From: Cyclobacteriaceae bacterium
GTDB lineage: Bacteria > Bacteroidota > Bacteroidia > Cytophagales > Cyclobacteriaceae
DNA: 64,000 nucleotides
Assembly (NCBI GenBank): GCA_022841475.1
Contig: JALHRJ010000004.1
Location: 6,771 to 70,770 of the forward strand
Direction: 5' to 3'
Below, piece after piece: positions 17,801 through 26,413 of the stretch. The first letter of the stretch is position 1. The number at the start of each line of letters is the position of its first letter. A program made the translations under genes and the position numbers. The notes beneath the pieces are model-generated. The model saw only the letters and a program-made list of their open reading frames with translations, was not told the DNA's origin and did no database searches.

Positions 17801-17927
17801 CAGCGCGGTTGTCTTTCACATCATTTCGCGGAAAAGTCTCCTGCGCAAAGGAGCTACCACTGAAAATCAGTAGCATGAGAGCAAAAATGAACCTGCTCTT
17901 CTTGATAAGTTGGTAAACGATCTTCAT
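14886..17927 (-). CDS. Double-module amidohydrolase, periplasmic
   Basis: The protein has 1013 residues with a signal peptide (ending SGSSFAQE, about residue 29). It contains two amidohydrolase modules separated by a beta-rich insert (about 440-560). The N-terminal module (about 45-435) keeps the composite-domain pattern (GKYIYPSLVDLFTSYG, GSLKKGLLANFIVTSG) but has no HxH. The C-terminal module (about 570-960) is complete: DEHSHIGAA (HxH), ISCHSYVQSE, THILEGYK, AINSDDAEM, then GSIKVGKSADIVLW. A metal-dependent hydrolase acting on an amide, perhaps dipeptide-like, is inferred; the substrate is unknown. It is the first gene of a two-gene operon; the next gene encodes a second metal-site-deficient amidohydrolase. 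Confidence 0.87.
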   Translation of the reverse strand: MKIVYQLIKKSRFIFALMLLIFSGSSFAQETFPRNDVKDNRAGLYAFTNATIVVDPQTTIQNATLLIKGSKIEQVGANLTIPKGYTTIDLKGKYIYPSLVDLFTSYGLPDVERTRGGGFGGAEQMESRTKGAYNANQAIRSHYNAAEEFTINTKTADELRKVGFGAVLTSKPDGLARGTSAFVTLNEKNDNTALVRQKVAANYSLEKGTSTQTYPTSLMGFIAVLRQTYLDAEWYNSQNPKPFADQSLEGWIQNQRLPQIFAATSWANVLRADKIGDEFGVQYIIKGAGDEYKRINEIKATKASLIIPVNFPDAMDVEDPFDAERVSLADLKHWELAPTNLATLEKNGVAFAITTSGLRKTSDFLSNVRKAIENGLTETAALKALTTTPAQLLNVADQVGSLKKGLLANFIVTSGKLFDEKTIIHQNWVQGEPYSIKALDTKDFSGNYNLTVGPQSYKLEVSGEAGSHKTKVGTTDSTMVDGAATFGSDLITLSFKPTKQSTSSIRLSGWSEGTGWKGKGQLADGTWITWSANRTSDLAAKAAAKPAASDKKEELGKVTYPFGAHGYSALPVAETLLVKNATVWTNEGEGILQGTDVLIKDGKISKVGKNLSDATAKVIDGTGKHLTAGIIDEHSHIGAASINDVASNSGMVRIGDNLDAEAINIYRALAGGVVAVQVLHGSANPIGGQSALIKLRWGESPENLKIAGADGFIKFALGENVKRTSNPSSIRFPQTRMGVEQVYVDAFTSAKEYEKKWNAYNSVPTKEKAAAVKPRRDLADETMLEILNKKRFISCHSYVQSEINMLMKVAERFNFRVNTFTHILEGYKVADKMAQHGVAASTFSDWWNYKWEVRYAIPYNAAIMHRAGVLTAINSDDAEMGRRLNQEAAKTIKYGEISEEDAWKMVTLNPAKMLHLDNQMGSIKVGKSADIVLWTDHPLSVYAKPEKTIIDGKVYFDLEKDAANNKELAADRARLIQKMKNAKKAGMPVQRAESRMQVDFHCDDVLGFEKTED

Positions 17928-18223
17928 AGTTCTTGGTTAGAGTTGTTAATCAACTTGAAAAGTATAAAAAATAGGCGCAGAAGCCTGCAAATAATGGATG
18001 TACGGTTAATAGGTGATTTTACCTATGTTATGCTACGCAAAATAGCCTTCTCAGTGTGTCCCCTCTGTGGCAGAAGGAGAGAACCCCAGACTTACACCTT
18101 ATGATCGCGCAAAGTATTTATGAGTTAACATATAATTTGGCATTACCTAAATTCAATTAAGAATGGTAATATTTAAACTTCTTCCAAATTAGATTGTTTA
18201 TTTGATTATTCAAAAATTGAATC

Positions 18224-19258
18224 ATGATGAAAACTCCCTTGATTTTCTTTGCATTTCTTGTTTTTATAACGTCCTGCGAAAAGGATGATTCAATAGATAA
18301 AACTTCAGATTTAATTTTTTCGGAATCTCCATTTCCATTGAATGGTATAGCTGCAAAATTTTCAAAGGATATCTCTTATGACAACAAACAACGAACTCAA
18401 TTTGATATTTGGTTACCCGATGCAACTACCCCAACAGGATTGGTGATATACACACACGGGGGTGGATTCACAAGTGGTGATAAGGACTATGTATATGCCA
18501 CGCAACAAGGTGGGGCTTGGGATTTCCCTTCTGACATAAGGTTTTTGCTACAAAACAATATTGCTTTCGCTACAATTCGCTATACGCTATTAAGCCCAAC
18601 CGGAGAAAAGGAGGGTATTAAAAAATCAATGTCGGATGTCAGGCGAGCGTTACAATATATCAGGCATAAAGCAAGTGATTTTAACATCGATAAAAATAAA
18701 ATTATTCTTGCCGGCAATTCAGCAGGTGCAGGTACTTCACTATGGATAGCATTCAATAACGAACTGGCAGACGTTCAAAATACTGACCCTGTTTTACGGG
18801 AGTCTTCAAGAGTACGTGGGGTAGTTGCCAGAGAAGCTCAATCCAGTTATAACATCGAGGATAGATGGGTTAATGATGTCTTTGTCGACTATAACCTTAC
18901 CTGGACAGAAATATTAGCTAACGAAGCAGGTAATATTTCAAAGATATACGGTGTCTCTTCAACTGCAGAATATGAATCAGCTGCTATTGATGTCTACAGG
19001 GCAGAAGTTGATATGTTATCTCTGATGACAGCTGACGACCCAGCCATTTGGGTTGATAATACACTTAGGGATGTAGTACACCCTTATTCAGCACCAGAAA
19101 TATCAACTCATCATGCTTTTCATGCGAGAGAGTTAAAGCAGCGGGCAGATGCGGTTGGTGTAGAAAACATAACTTACTACGGCAAAAATCCAATACTTTA
19201 TTCACATCCCAGTAATGAAAGCTGGACTCAATTCTGTAAGAGAATGATTAGTCTATGA
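18224..19258 (+). CDS. Alpha/beta-hydrolase (carboxylesterase-like) lipoprotein
   Basis: The protein has 344 residues. The N-terminus MMKTPLIFFAFLVFITSCEKDD is a lipoprotein signal (lipobox ITSC). The oxyanion-hole motif HGGGFTSGDKDY and nucleophile elbow AGNSAGAG place it in the hormone-sensitive-lipase/carboxylesterase group of alpha/beta hydrolases. An Asp near 280 and the His in YSHPSNESW are candidate triad partners. It should be tethered to a membrane facing the periplasm or cell surface. It is divergent from the amidohydrolase operon across a 296-bp gap in which nothing else was recognised. Substrate unknown. Confidence 0.82.
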   Translation: MMKTPLIFFAFLVFITSCEKDDSIDKTSDLIFSESPFPLNGIAAKFSKDISYDNKQRTQFDIWLPDATTPTGLVIYTHGGGFTSGDKDYVYATQQGGAWDFPSDIRFLLQNNIAFATIRYTLLSPTGEKEGIKKSMSDVRRALQYIRHKASDFNIDKNKIILAGNSAGAGTSLWIAFNNELADVQNTDPVLRESSRVRGVVAREAQSSYNIEDRWVNDVFVDYNLTWTEILANEAGNISKIYGVSSTAEYESAAIDVYRAEVDMLSLMTADDPAIWVDNTLRDVVHPYSAPEISTHHAFHARELKQRADAVGVENITYYGKNPILYSHPSNESWTQFCKRMISL

Positions 19259-19305
19259 CTTACTTACTACTTTTAGAATTTTTACGACAGTCCTTTCAAA
19301 AGAGT

Positions 19306-20388
19306 TTAAAGTAAAACTACCTTTCCTGTACGCACGGATTCATCACACGCAAAGGCAATGCGCAAGCTATTGACGGCATCATCCATATGATCTGTAAGAT
19401 CAAGGTTTTCCTTTATCGCCTTCAGAAAATAGAGTTGTTCACGATTGCATAATTCCTGGTGATCGGGCTCATCCTGAAGATTGATCCACTCGTCTTTCTT
19501 CGTAAAGTTATTTTTATCATCTATATCGGCATGGTGAAAGCGTAGGGATTCTGTTTTTGTATGCGCTTCCACCGAATCAGACTTGCCACTGGCACCCGCA
19601 TCTTTCGCTACAATCGATACACATCCTTTAGGACCAATCACATCTTTCACAAAGAAAGCCGTTTCGCTGATCATCGGGCCCCAGCCGGCTTCATACCAAC
19701 CGACCGAGCCATCTTCGAAACGAATTTGAAGTTGGCCGTAATTATAATTCCCGGCCGGAATGTCTTCCGTAAGTCGGGCACCAATAGCAGTTACCTGTAA
19801 AGGTTTACTGCGGGTCATCTGGCACATCACATCGATGTAGTGCACACCACAATCTACAATCGGGCTGAGGCTCTTCATTAGGTTTCTGTGCACATCCCAC
19901 ATTATACCATGACTTTGTTGATTGAGGTTCATGCGCATCACCAGGGGCTTACCCAACTGGCGTGACAGTTCAATAAACTTTTCCCAGCTGGGATGATGCC
20001 GTAAAATATATCCGACTACCAATTTCTTATTCGATTTTTTTGCAGCAGCTACTACGCGTTCCGCCCCGGACACCGTATCGGCTACGGGCTTTTCAATAAA
20101 CACGTGACAGTTGTGTTCAAATGCTTTCACTGCAAACTCTTCATGGGTGTTCGGATAGGTGGAAATACAAACTGCATCGGGTTTTGTTTTTTTCAAGGCC
20201 TGATCATAATTGCTATAGAGCGCGTATCCGCCCCCTAATTTTGCATTGAGCACCTCTTTACTTTTGCCCGTGGATACAATGCCACAGATCTGGAGGCCAT
20301 CCATATTGTGATAAGCGGTAGCATGAGAAGCACCCATGTTTCCACATCCTACAACTAATACACGAACAGGGTTTAAGTTAGTTTTCAT
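19306..20388 (-). CDS. Gfo/Idh/MocA-family oxidoreductase
   Basis: The product has about 360 residues from the ATG at 20388; the codon before it is TTG. The N-terminal Rossmann domain has VRVLVVGCGNMGASHATAY and the family EKP motif (HVFIEKPVADT, about residue 100). The C-terminal alpha/beta domain contains GVHYIDVMCQM and a strand GSVGWYEAGWGP. These enzymes oxidise or reduce sugars, inositols or related compounds using NAD(P). The true substrate is not evident and there is no operon context with sugar genes. The Lys of EKP and the His of GVHYID are intact, so it should be active. Confidence 0.86.
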   Translation of the reverse strand: MKTNLNPVRVLVVGCGNMGASHATAYHNMDGLQICGIVSTGKSKEVLNAKLGGGYALYSNYDQALKKTKPDAVCISTYPNTHEEFAVKAFEHNCHVFIEKPVADTVSGAERVVAAAKKSNKKLVVGYILRHHPSWEKFIELSRQLGKPLVMRMNLNQQSHGIMWDVHRNLMKSLSPIVDCGVHYIDVMCQMTRSKPLQVTAIGARLTEDIPAGNYNYGQLQIRFEDGSVGWYEAGWGPMISETAFFVKDVIGPKGCVSIVAKDAGASGKSDSVEAHTKTESLRFHHADIDDKNNFTKKDEWINLQDEPDHQELCNREQLYFLKAIKENLDLTDHMDDAVNSLRIAFACDESVRTGKVVLL

Positions 20389-20513
20389 CAAGTCAAGTCT
20401 GTAAATAAGGAACTAAAATTAATCAGTAGATTAGCTAACTGCAATGAATTAATGTTCAATGGAGGAATTATGCTGTTTATATTGGTACTAAATAGTATCA
20501 TTAAATAAATCCA

Positions 20514-21512
20514 CTAAACCACCCAAGCCGATTTCAGACTCAAATGTTTACCATTGAGTGTTTCATCAACATTTTTAAGTGTGGTGGAAGCGATCTGTTT
20601 CAAAGCCTCTTCTGTAAGAAATGCCTGATGGGCTGTTATCAATACATTGGGAAAGCTCATCAACCGTTGTATGGTGTCGTCTTCAATAATGTTAGAAGAA
20701 AGATCGCGAAAGAAAAGTTTGCCCTCATGCTCATACACATCAAGAGCCAGATACCCTATCTGTTTTAATTTTAATCCATGGATCGCGGCTTTGGTATCAA
20801 TTAATCCACCGCGGCTGGAATTGATTATCATCACCCCTTTTTTCATCATGTCAATTGCCTCTTTGTTAATGATGTGGTGTGTGCTTTCATTTAGTGGGCA
20901 ATGCAGTGATAAAATATCCGCGCATTTAAATACATCTTCCTTGGATAGATAGCTCACACCGAGGTTTACCAGTTCCGGGTTAGGGGTAAGATCGAAGGCA
21001 ACTACGTTACATCCAAACCCCATCATAATCTTACAAAAGGAGGTTCCAATATTTCCTGTTCCTAATACTCCTACTGTCTTTCCATTCACATTAAATCCTA
21101 TTAGGCCATTCAGCGAAAAGTTTTGTTCTCTTACACGATTGTATGCTTTGTGTGTTTTGCGATTCAACGTGAGTAACATGGCCACGGCATGTTCGGCAAC
21201 GGCTTCAGGCGAATAGGCGGGTACCCGGCAGACTTTTATTCCAAGCATTTTGGCAGATTCAAGATCTACATTATTAAAGCCGGCACAGCGCAAAGCAATC
21301 ACTTTCACACCTTTCAATGAGAGTTCACCCAGCACCAGTGCATCCAGTTTGTCATTAACGAACACACAAACCGCATCTGTTTGCTCTACGGCATTAATGA
21401 TGTGTGGCCCAAGATGTGTTTCAAAATACTCCAGTTCAAATCCAAATGACTCGTTGAGTTTATCAAATGTTTCACGATCATAAGGTTTGGCCGAGAAGAA
21501 AGTAATTTTCAT
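20514..21512 (-). CDS. ldhA: D-lactate dehydrogenase-like 2-hydroxyacid dehydrogenase
   Basis: The protein has 332 residues of the D-isomer-specific 2-hydroxyacid dehydrogenase family. Features in order are LRCAGFNNVDLESA (substrate-contacting Asn/Arg region), the NAD-binding motif GVLGTGNIGTSF, SLHCPLNESTHHIIN, INSSRGGLIDTKA with the catalytic Arg, and ITAHQAFLTEEAL with the catalytic His. Overall likeness is to LdhA (fermentative D-lactate dehydrogenase), interconverting pyruvate and D-lactate with NADH in the cytoplasm. It sits in a run of minus-strand genes with the Gfo/Idh/MocA and aldehyde dehydrogenase genes but with gaps of 50-125 bp, so an operon is possible but not shown. Confidence 0.87.
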   Translation of the reverse strand: MKITFFSAKPYDRETFDKLNESFGFELEYFETHLGPHIINAVEQTDAVCVFVNDKLDALVLGELSLKGVKVIALRCAGFNNVDLESAKMLGIKVCRVPAYSPEAVAEHAVAMLLTLNRKTHKAYNRVREQNFSLNGLIGFNVNGKTVGVLGTGNIGTSFCKIMMGFGCNVVAFDLTPNPELVNLGVSYLSKEDVFKCADILSLHCPLNESTHHIINKEAIDMMKKGVMIINSSRGGLIDTKAAIHGLKLKQIGYLALDVYEHEGKLFFRDLSSNIIEDDTIQRLMSFPNVLITAHQAFLTEEALKQIASTTLKNVDETLNGKHLSLKSAWVV

Positions 21513-21561
21513 AAGGTGAAGTATTTTCCGAAAGATAAGCGTTACGGATGGTTAGGATAAA

Positions 21562-22998
21562 CTAAAACCACTTGATCGTCAGATCAATCAGCTTTTGCTT
21601 TTGGACATTATAAGGTGGTAACAATTTGTCCAGTGCGCTGAGGGGTGCCCACTGCTTTACAATGGCACGGGCATTCGAGAACGCTTCAAAGCCATAGAAT
21701 CCATTTCCCTTGCCAATACCACTGTTGTTTGATCCACCAAAGGGTAAGTTGTTATTAAAGAAATGGATACCACCATGATTGATTACGGTGGCCCCGGCCC
21801 GTGTGTTGGTAATGATTCGATTTACATGTTGTTTGTTCGTACTATAAATATAGAGTGCCAATGGTTTTTCTTTCGCATTGATTTTATCAATAACCTCCTG
21901 CAAGTCACTGTAAACAATAAACGGCAGTATCGGCCCGAAAATTTCTTTTGTCCATAAATCAGCATCTTCCGAAACGTTAGTCATGATGGTTGGTCCGAAA
22001 TAATTCTTGGACGAATCAGTTTTGCCGCCATAGGCAACATTGGCTCCTTTTGCCAAGGCATCATGTAAATATCCTTCAATCCTTTTAAAATGCCGGTTAT
22101 TAACGATGCGATTATAGGATTCAGATTGAGACGCATCTTCACCATAATATTGATTGGTAGTTTCCTTCAGCCTGGCAAGAAATGCATCAGCGACCGACTG
22201 ATGCACAAAGACATGATCGGGTGCAATGCAGACCTGTCCATTATTTAACCATTTACTTACAGCAAGACGTTGTGCGGCTATCTTCAGGTTTGCCGTTTCA
22301 TCTACAATAGTGGGTGATTTTCCGCCAAGCTCCAGCGTTACTGACGTAAGATTCTCAGCGGCCGCTTTCATCACTACTTTGCCAACCTCGGGTGAACCTG
22401 TAAAATAAATATGATGAAAAGGTAACTTCAATAATTCGGTAGAAATTTCGGCATCACCTTCCATCAAGGCAACTTCCTGCTCCTGGAACAATTCGCCAAT
22501 AATTTTTTTCATGATGGCGGAGGCATGTGGGGTGTGCTCGGACGGTTTTATCATTACACAGTTTCCGGCTGCTATGGCAGAAACCAGGGGCCCAAAAGTA
22601 AGATTGATTGGAAAATTCCAGGGCGAGATAATGAGAACTACACCTTTGGGCTCATAGTGGATGTATGACTTCGTACCCAATTGAGATAGGGGTGTGGCTA
22701 CCGTGTGCGGCTTCATCCACCGTGATAAATGTGCCTTTGTATGTTTAATATCGGACGTTACTTTATAGATTTCGATCAGATCCACTTCACTGGGATGTTT
22801 TCGAAAATCATTGTATAAAGCTTGCTGGATTTCGGTGCGATAGTTTAAGACAGCTTCGTGTAATCGATCTAATTTATTGATACGATCCCGGGCAGTGGAG
22901 CCTGCAACTTTTTGTTGATTGTCTTTTTGAAGGGCAAAGATTCTGGAAATTTCAGTCCGGATTTTGGTTTCGGGAGTAGCAACAGCAATTGTATCCAT
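21562..22998 (-). CDS. Aldehyde dehydrogenase (ALDH3-like)
   Basis: The protein has 478 residues, a full-length class-3-like aldehyde dehydrogenase. It shows VLIISPWNFPINLTFGPLVSA, quoted in part as ISPWNFPINLT (cofactor region), the catalytic Glu in VTLELGGKSP and the nucleophile Cys in NNGQVCIAPDHV. The C-terminus has PFGGSNNSGIGKG and a hydrophobic end (PYNVQKQKLIDLTIKWF). It oxidises aliphatic or aromatic aldehydes to acids with NAD(P). Physiological substrate unknown. The 303-bp gap upstream, shared with the divergent DUF5916 gene, contains one candidate promoter element and nothing else recognised. Confidence 0.9.
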   Translation of the reverse strand: MDTIAVATPETKIRTEISRIFALQKDNQQKVAGSTARDRINKLDRLHEAVLNYRTEIQQALYNDFRKHPSEVDLIEIYKVTSDIKHTKAHLSRWMKPHTVATPLSQLGTKSYIHYEPKGVVLIISPWNFPINLTFGPLVSAIAAGNCVMIKPSEHTPHASAIMKKIIGELFQEQEVALMEGDAEISTELLKLPFHHIYFTGSPEVGKVVMKAAAENLTSVTLELGGKSPTIVDETANLKIAAQRLAVSKWLNNGQVCIAPDHVFVHQSVADAFLARLKETTNQYYGEDASQSESYNRIVNNRHFKRIEGYLHDALAKGANVAYGGKTDSSKNYFGPTIMTNVSEDADLWTKEIFGPILPFIVYSDLQEVIDKINAKEKPLALYIYSTNKQHVNRIITNTRAGATVINHGGIHFFNNNLPFGGSNNSGIGKGNGFYGFEAFSNARAIVKQWAPLSALDKLLPPYNVQKQKLIDLTIKWF

Positions 22999-23234
22999 GC
23001 GTAATGAGATTTATTTAGGTCTGCGCATAGATTGAATTTATATGCCCAGCGTAGCATCAAAGATACTAAACTTACAGGCTATGAAGTAGGTTAATGAATG
23101 CTTTAAAAAATGCTGGTTATTCTTTTGGCAATTTGAATTGTCTCACCCCTGGAATAGCCCTTTGGAACTTCCCTAATCTCCCCGTAAACTTTAATTATTT
23201 CTCAGCCTTTAAGCCGTTTGTATAGTATCCCACG

Positions 23235-23242
23235 TATTTTTG
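23235..23242 (+). promoter_or_regulatory. Candidate -7 element for the DUF5916-type gene
   Basis: TATTTTTG fits the Bacteroidota -7 consensus TAnnTTTG, 60 bp before the ATG at 23303. The nearest TTTG for a -33 box is at 23217-23220, a spacing shorter than usual, so the assignment is tentative. Confidence 0.3.
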
Positions 23243-23302
23243 TGATGAATTCATACCTTAATATCCAAATAGAAATTCATTCGCTTGTTGGAACCTGGAT
23301 AT

Positions 23303-25516
23303 ATGCGCGCACTTTATTTTCTGATCTTGGTTTGTGCATTTTCTGCACGGGTATTTGCTCAGGAAATTGTAAACATGCCCGATGTTACAGAGCGACCCAG
23401 CGCTGCCGCAACCAGTTTATCACTGGAACCGGTACTAGATGGTAATGTATTGGGTGATGAGGTTTGGAAAAATCTAATTCCGATTGACCAATTGATTCAA
23501 ACCAAACCGAATGCAGGTTTCCCGGCTACCGAGAAAACAGAAATCCGGATTGGCTATACAGCTACAACCTTTTATCTCTCAGTTGTTTGTTATGATCGTG
23601 AACCTTCCAAACTAGTGGTGTCTGATGCCCGCAGAGATGCCACCCTTGACAACACGGATAGTTTTTTATTTATCCTCGACACGTTTCATGATCGACAAAA
23701 TGGTTTTGTTTTTGGTACCAACCCAATTGGCATAGAATACGATGGACAGGTTGATAATGAAGGTCAGGGAAATCAATCCCAAAATCGCCAGCAGCAGGGA
23801 ACCATCGGTGGCTTCAACCTGAATTGGGATGCACCTTTTATTGTCAAATCCATGGTAGGTGACTTTGGCTGGAGCGCAGAATTCGCCATCCCGTTGCGCA
23901 CCCTACGGTTTGCATCCGGTAATGATCAGGTTTGGGGTGTAAATTTTCAACGCAACATTCGCAAGACCAATGAAATTGCTTATTGGGCGGCACTACCCAT
24001 TCAGTTTGATTTGAAGCGTTTGTCACTGGAAGGAACATTAACGGGTCTTAATCTTCAAAGTCCGGGTAACTTAAAATTAATTCCCTATGTGCTCGGCAAG
24101 GCAAGCAAAGATTTCTTAACCCCACCCGCAGAAGCTACTTATAAACCCGCATTCGGAGCGGACTTAAAATACAGCATAACATCTTCGGTCACGCTCGACC
24201 TTACTTACAATACAGACTTTGCTCAGGTGGAAGTAGACCAGCAACAAATTAACCTGGATCGATTCAATCTTTTTTTTCCTGAGAAACGACCATTCTTCCT
24301 GGAGAATGCTGGCCAGTTTACAGTCGGTAGCCCGGGGGAAGTAGACTTGTTTTTTAGTCGAAGAATTGGCATCGGTCCCAATGGAGAAATTGTTCCTATC
24401 ATTGGAGGCGCCCGTCTCTCTGGTAAAATAAACAACACCAATATTGGCTTTCTCAGCATGTTTACCGATCAGGATGAATCGTTGGGGATAGAGAAAAATA
24501 ACTTCAACGTGGGGCGCATTAACCAACAGATTGGTCAACGTTCATCACTCGGTGGGATTTATGTAAACCGGAATGGACTTGAGTCTAGCAATGATTACAA
24601 TCGTGCTTACGGTATCGATGGAAAATGGGGCCTTCGTAAAATTGCAACACTCTCAGGATATTATGCAAAAACGCAATCACCAAGCGATAGTCTCAATACA
24701 CAGTCTTTCAAACTGGCTGGCAACTATGAGTGGAACGGACTTCGCGCAACCTTGGCCTATACCGAAGTAGGGGAAGGCTTTAATCCGGAAGTGGGCTATT
24801 TATTCCGTGCCGGATTTCGCAAACCGGAGGCCTTGATTTTTAAACAAGTGCGGATGAATGGCAAGTTAGGTTTACTGGAAGTAAGACCTCATGTGAGCTA
24901 TAGGAGTTACTGGAATTATGATAATTTTTTGGAGACGAGTTTTCTGCATGTTGATAATCATTGGGTGTGGGTGAACGGATTGGAAATTCATACCGGAATA
25001 AATTTCACCACGGAAGGTGTAGTTAATCCGTTTACCGTCTCTGGCATCACAGTTGATCCTGGTACATATAACCATGAGGAGGCCCAGCTCGTACTAATCA
25101 CCAATCCCAGCAAAAAGTTTTATATAAATACGCGATCCATCCTGGGTGGGTCCTTTGGTGGTACCCGGTACTTAAATTCAGGAGCCATTGGATTTCGTGC
25201 AGGCGATAAGTTTAATTCTGAATGTAGTTTTGCAATCAACGATTTACGATTACCCAATGGCAGCACCGTGTCTAGTTTAATTGGCGCCCGAATCAACTAC
25301 CTGTTTACACCCCGTATTAACTTCCAAGGCTTTGTTCAGTATAACAGCACTATTGATTTGTGGTCGTTTAATTTACGCTTCAGTATTTTGGAACAAGCTA
25401 ATACGGGATTGTTTGTTGTGTACAACGACATATATACTGAAGGAGCACCTAACAACAGGAGCTTCACTGTCAAGTACACCCACATGTTTGATTTGCTAGG
25501 AAAGAAGCGAGTTTGA
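23303..25516 (+). CDS. DUF5916 / CBM9-like outer-membrane protein
   Basis: The product has about 737 residues from ATG 23303 (MRALYFLILVCAFSARVFAQ is a signal peptide; the longer frame starts at TTG). Residues about 30-230 resemble the carbohydrate-binding-family-9-like domain (EPVLDGNVLGDEVWKNL, GYTATTFYLSVVCYDREP, FVFGTNPIGIEYDGQV). The remainder is a long beta-strand series typical of DUF5916 outer-membrane barrels (NLFFPEKRPFFLENAGQF, FFSRRIGI, FTVKYTHMF at the end). This family is common in Bacteroidota and often encoded near transporters or peptidases; its function is not established. It is probably an outer-membrane protein with a periplasmic ligand-binding domain. Full length, no defects. 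Confidence 0.85.
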   Translation: MRALYFLILVCAFSARVFAQEIVNMPDVTERPSAAATSLSLEPVLDGNVLGDEVWKNLIPIDQLIQTKPNAGFPATEKTEIRIGYTATTFYLSVVCYDREPSKLVVSDARRDATLDNTDSFLFILDTFHDRQNGFVFGTNPIGIEYDGQVDNEGQGNQSQNRQQQGTIGGFNLNWDAPFIVKSMVGDFGWSAEFAIPLRTLRFASGNDQVWGVNFQRNIRKTNEIAYWAALPIQFDLKRLSLEGTLTGLNLQSPGNLKLIPYVLGKASKDFLTPPAEATYKPAFGADLKYSITSSVTLDLTYNTDFAQVEVDQQQINLDRFNLFFPEKRPFFLENAGQFTVGSPGEVDLFFSRRIGIGPNGEIVPIIGGARLSGKINNTNIGFLSMFTDQDESLGIEKNNFNVGRINQQIGQRSSLGGIYVNRNGLESSNDYNRAYGIDGKWGLRKIATLSGYYAKTQSPSDSLNTQSFKLAGNYEWNGLRATLAYTEVGEGFNPEVGYLFRAGFRKPEALIFKQVRMNGKLGLLEVRPHVSYRSYWNYDNFLETSFLHVDNHWVWVNGLEIHTGINFTTEGVVNPFTVSGITVDPGTYNHEEAQLVLITNPSKKFYINTRSILGGSFGGTRYLNSGAIGFRAGDKFNSECSFAINDLRLPNGSTVSSLIGARINYLFTPRINFQGFVQYNSTIDLWSFNLRFSILEQANTGLFVVYNDIYTEGAPNNRSFTVKYTHMFDLLGKKRV

Positions 25517-25524
25517 AAAGCAAA

Positions 25525-26349
25525 TTATCGCGAATACAAGATTGGATTAAGCGGACTATCTATTATCTCGCCTACCGAAGCTCCCGGGCACCAGGTTTTC
25601 CAATCCTGAATTTGATTTTCATTGACAGGCTCTTGAAGTCGCATGTCTTTATCCATATAAATTACAGTCATCACTTTGCGCATCGTATCCGTTTTGTTGG
25701 GCCCCGCCCGATGGAAAACCCAGCCCATGTGAAAACTCACTTCACCGATGTCGAAAGGTTCTACCATTTGTTTAAAATCTCGCAAGGTTAATTTCTTCTG
25801 CAGCTCTTTTTCACTCTCATCGCTGATTTTAAGATTTCTGCCTTCTGTTAGGCGTTGACTGCCGGCACTAAATTCTAAAGGTCCTAACTCAAGCCCGGTC
25901 TTTTGTAAAGGGATCCAAACCGTTACCGTTTTGTCTGTACTTAATGGCCAATAGTATTGATCGGCATGCCAGGGTGTATGTCCGCCCCTGGGTTCTTTAA
26001 ACAATGCCTGATCGTGATACATCCTCACTCCATGAACACCTATTAAATCGGAAGCCATTTTTGCCAGTCGCCTGCTAAACACAATTTCTTTTACCCGATC
26101 GGATTTTGGCCAGAGGTTCATGATCTGCAAAAATGCTCTGCCATACGTATCGCGCTGTTCGATGGGCAAGTGCTGTGTGTTAAGTCGCTTTACCTCGGCC
26201 GAGATCGTTTCATTCATGTAGTGAATCGTATCTGCGGGTAGCACATTCTTTATTTTGATAAATCCATTTTTTTGAAAGAAGAGGATTTGATCATCAGTAA
26301 GCTGAAAGGGTTTGTTTAAGATCTCCAACTCAGGTAGGGGCGATGCCAT
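25525..26349 (-). CDS. Phytanoyl-CoA dioxygenase (PhyH) family protein
   Basis: The protein has 274 residues, the usual length of PhyH-family Fe(II)/2-oxoglutarate dioxygenases. It starts with FFQKNGFIKIKNVLPADTI, carries the metal HxD in TPWHADQYYWPL and the distal His in MGWVFHRAGPN, followed at Arg (DTMRKVMTVIYM) by the 2-oxoglutarate-binding segment. All metal ligands are present, so oxygenase activity is likely; the substrate is unknown. It is convergent with the DUF5916 gene, 8 bp between stops, and 64 bp downstream of the RNA helicase gene. Confidence 0.88.
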   Translation of the reverse strand: MASPLPELEILNKPFQLTDDQILFFQKNGFIKIKNVLPADTIHYMNETISAEVKRLNTQHLPIEQRDTYGRAFLQIMNLWPKSDRVKEIVFSRRLAKMASDLIGVHGVRMYHDQALFKEPRGGHTPWHADQYYWPLSTDKTVTVWIPLQKTGLELGPLEFSAGSQRLTEGRNLKISDESEKELQKKLTLRDFKQMVEPFDIGEVSFHMGWVFHRAGPNKTDTMRKVMTVIYMDKDMRLQEPVNENQIQDWKTWCPGASVGEIIDSPLNPILYSR

Positions 26350-26413
26350 TTTCAGAACTGCTTCTTTAAGTTGATCGGGTGTCTATTCAAATTTAATAAT
26401 TATGCCGAAAATT

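Noticed and set aside
17928-18223. RNA gene in the gap between the amidohydrolase operon and the esterase gene
   Set aside because: No tRNA-like fold, terminator or conserved RNA motif could be seen.
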